A stretch of DNA of 64,000 bases, taken from DATAXP01 sp036272935. Lineage in GTDB: Bacteria > Planctomycetota > Planctomycetia > Pirellulales > PNKZ01. The position numbers and the translations under genes are program-made. The notes under the pieces were generated by a model. The model was not told the origin of the DNA and did not search any database. It was given only the letters and a program-made list of their open reading frames with translations. Positions 63,991 to 64,000 of this stretch are shown piece after piece (positions within the stretch are counted from its first letter, which is position 1; every line of letters begins with the position of its first letter). The stretch covers positions 50,860 to 114,859 of the forward strand of contig DATAXP010000006.1 in NCBI GenBank assembly GCA_036272935.1, read 5' to 3'.

Positions 63991-64000
63991 AATCGCCTTG

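Overview
The window is GC-rich bacterial chromosome, most likely from a planctomycete of the Pirellulales type. The evidence is the gene repertoire rather than a marker gene. It includes two secreted PQQ-type beta-propeller proteins, a ThuA-domain protein, a Cys-rich putative outer-membrane beta-barrel, a DUF2339/DUF3999 pair, a secreted cytochrome with a C-terminal haem site, REP-associated tyrosine transposase elements, and many palindromic intergenic repeats. No rRNA, tRNA, CRISPR array, prophage or conjugative module was seen.

Layout. 1-4 kb: a compact + strand operon (end of an MFS transporter, ROK-type regulator, TauE/SafE exporter, aldo/keto reductase, TauD/SyrP-like dioxygenase), then an amidase on the - strand and a secreted amidohydrolase. 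6.7-12.3 kb: phospholipase D/cardiolipin synthase, an endonuclease/exonuclease/phosphatase (EEP) protein, a secreted MORN-like repeat protein, a triple-PDZ secreted protein and a tiny Gly/Tyr-rich secreted protein with a sigma54-like site in front. 12.4-17.5 kb: a receiver-HATPase fusion, carB, and a hicBA toxin-antitoxin pair. 17.6-24.7 kb: acyl desaturase, Tat-exported PhoD phosphatase, a small membrane ORF that may be frameshifted, a membrane EEP protein overlapping an unusual AAA ATPase, DinB and HAD proteins.

24.8-35.6 kb: ahcY, convergent with the DUF2339-DUF3999 envelope pair; acetyltransferase, cold-shock protein, periplasmic cyclophilin and RNase III; a Do/DegP protease; and a free-standing HIRAN-domain protein. 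35.9-43.7 kb: ComM/YifB, a large MMPL/HpnN-like RND transporter and two tandem MFS transporters. 43.8-48.9 kb: DUF29 protein, an OleD-like reductase, two PQQ propellers and a glycine-zipper lipoprotein. 49.2-53.3 kb: two tandem cystathionine gamma-synthase-family enzymes behind a leader with an intrinsic terminator, then the outer-membrane protein. 53.3-58 kb: a two-gene version of the cyanobacterial AgrE/ArgZ arginine-to-proline enzyme, a truncated acetyltransferase, a PIG-L (BshB1-like) deacetylase and CobL. 58-64 kb: cytochrome, GlgX overlapping a phosphopantetheinyl transferase, ThuA protein, and a RAYT transposase flanked by REP palindromes.

Functional links. ahcY and the tandem PLP enzymes connect methyl-cycle homocysteine with cystathionine chemistry. 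The arginine dihydrolase-like and ornithine cyclodeaminase-like genes together could convert arginine to proline and ammonium. DegP, the cyclophilin, the PDZ protein and the envelope proteins form a loose periplasmic quality-control theme.

The strongest unexplained signals are regulatory or structural: the terminator-containing leader at 48.9-49.2 kb, a set of intergenic palindromes with several unrelated sequences but a shared 'outer stem plus two inner hairpins' plan, and REP copies that tie the RAYT at 63.5 kb to a site 28 kb away.
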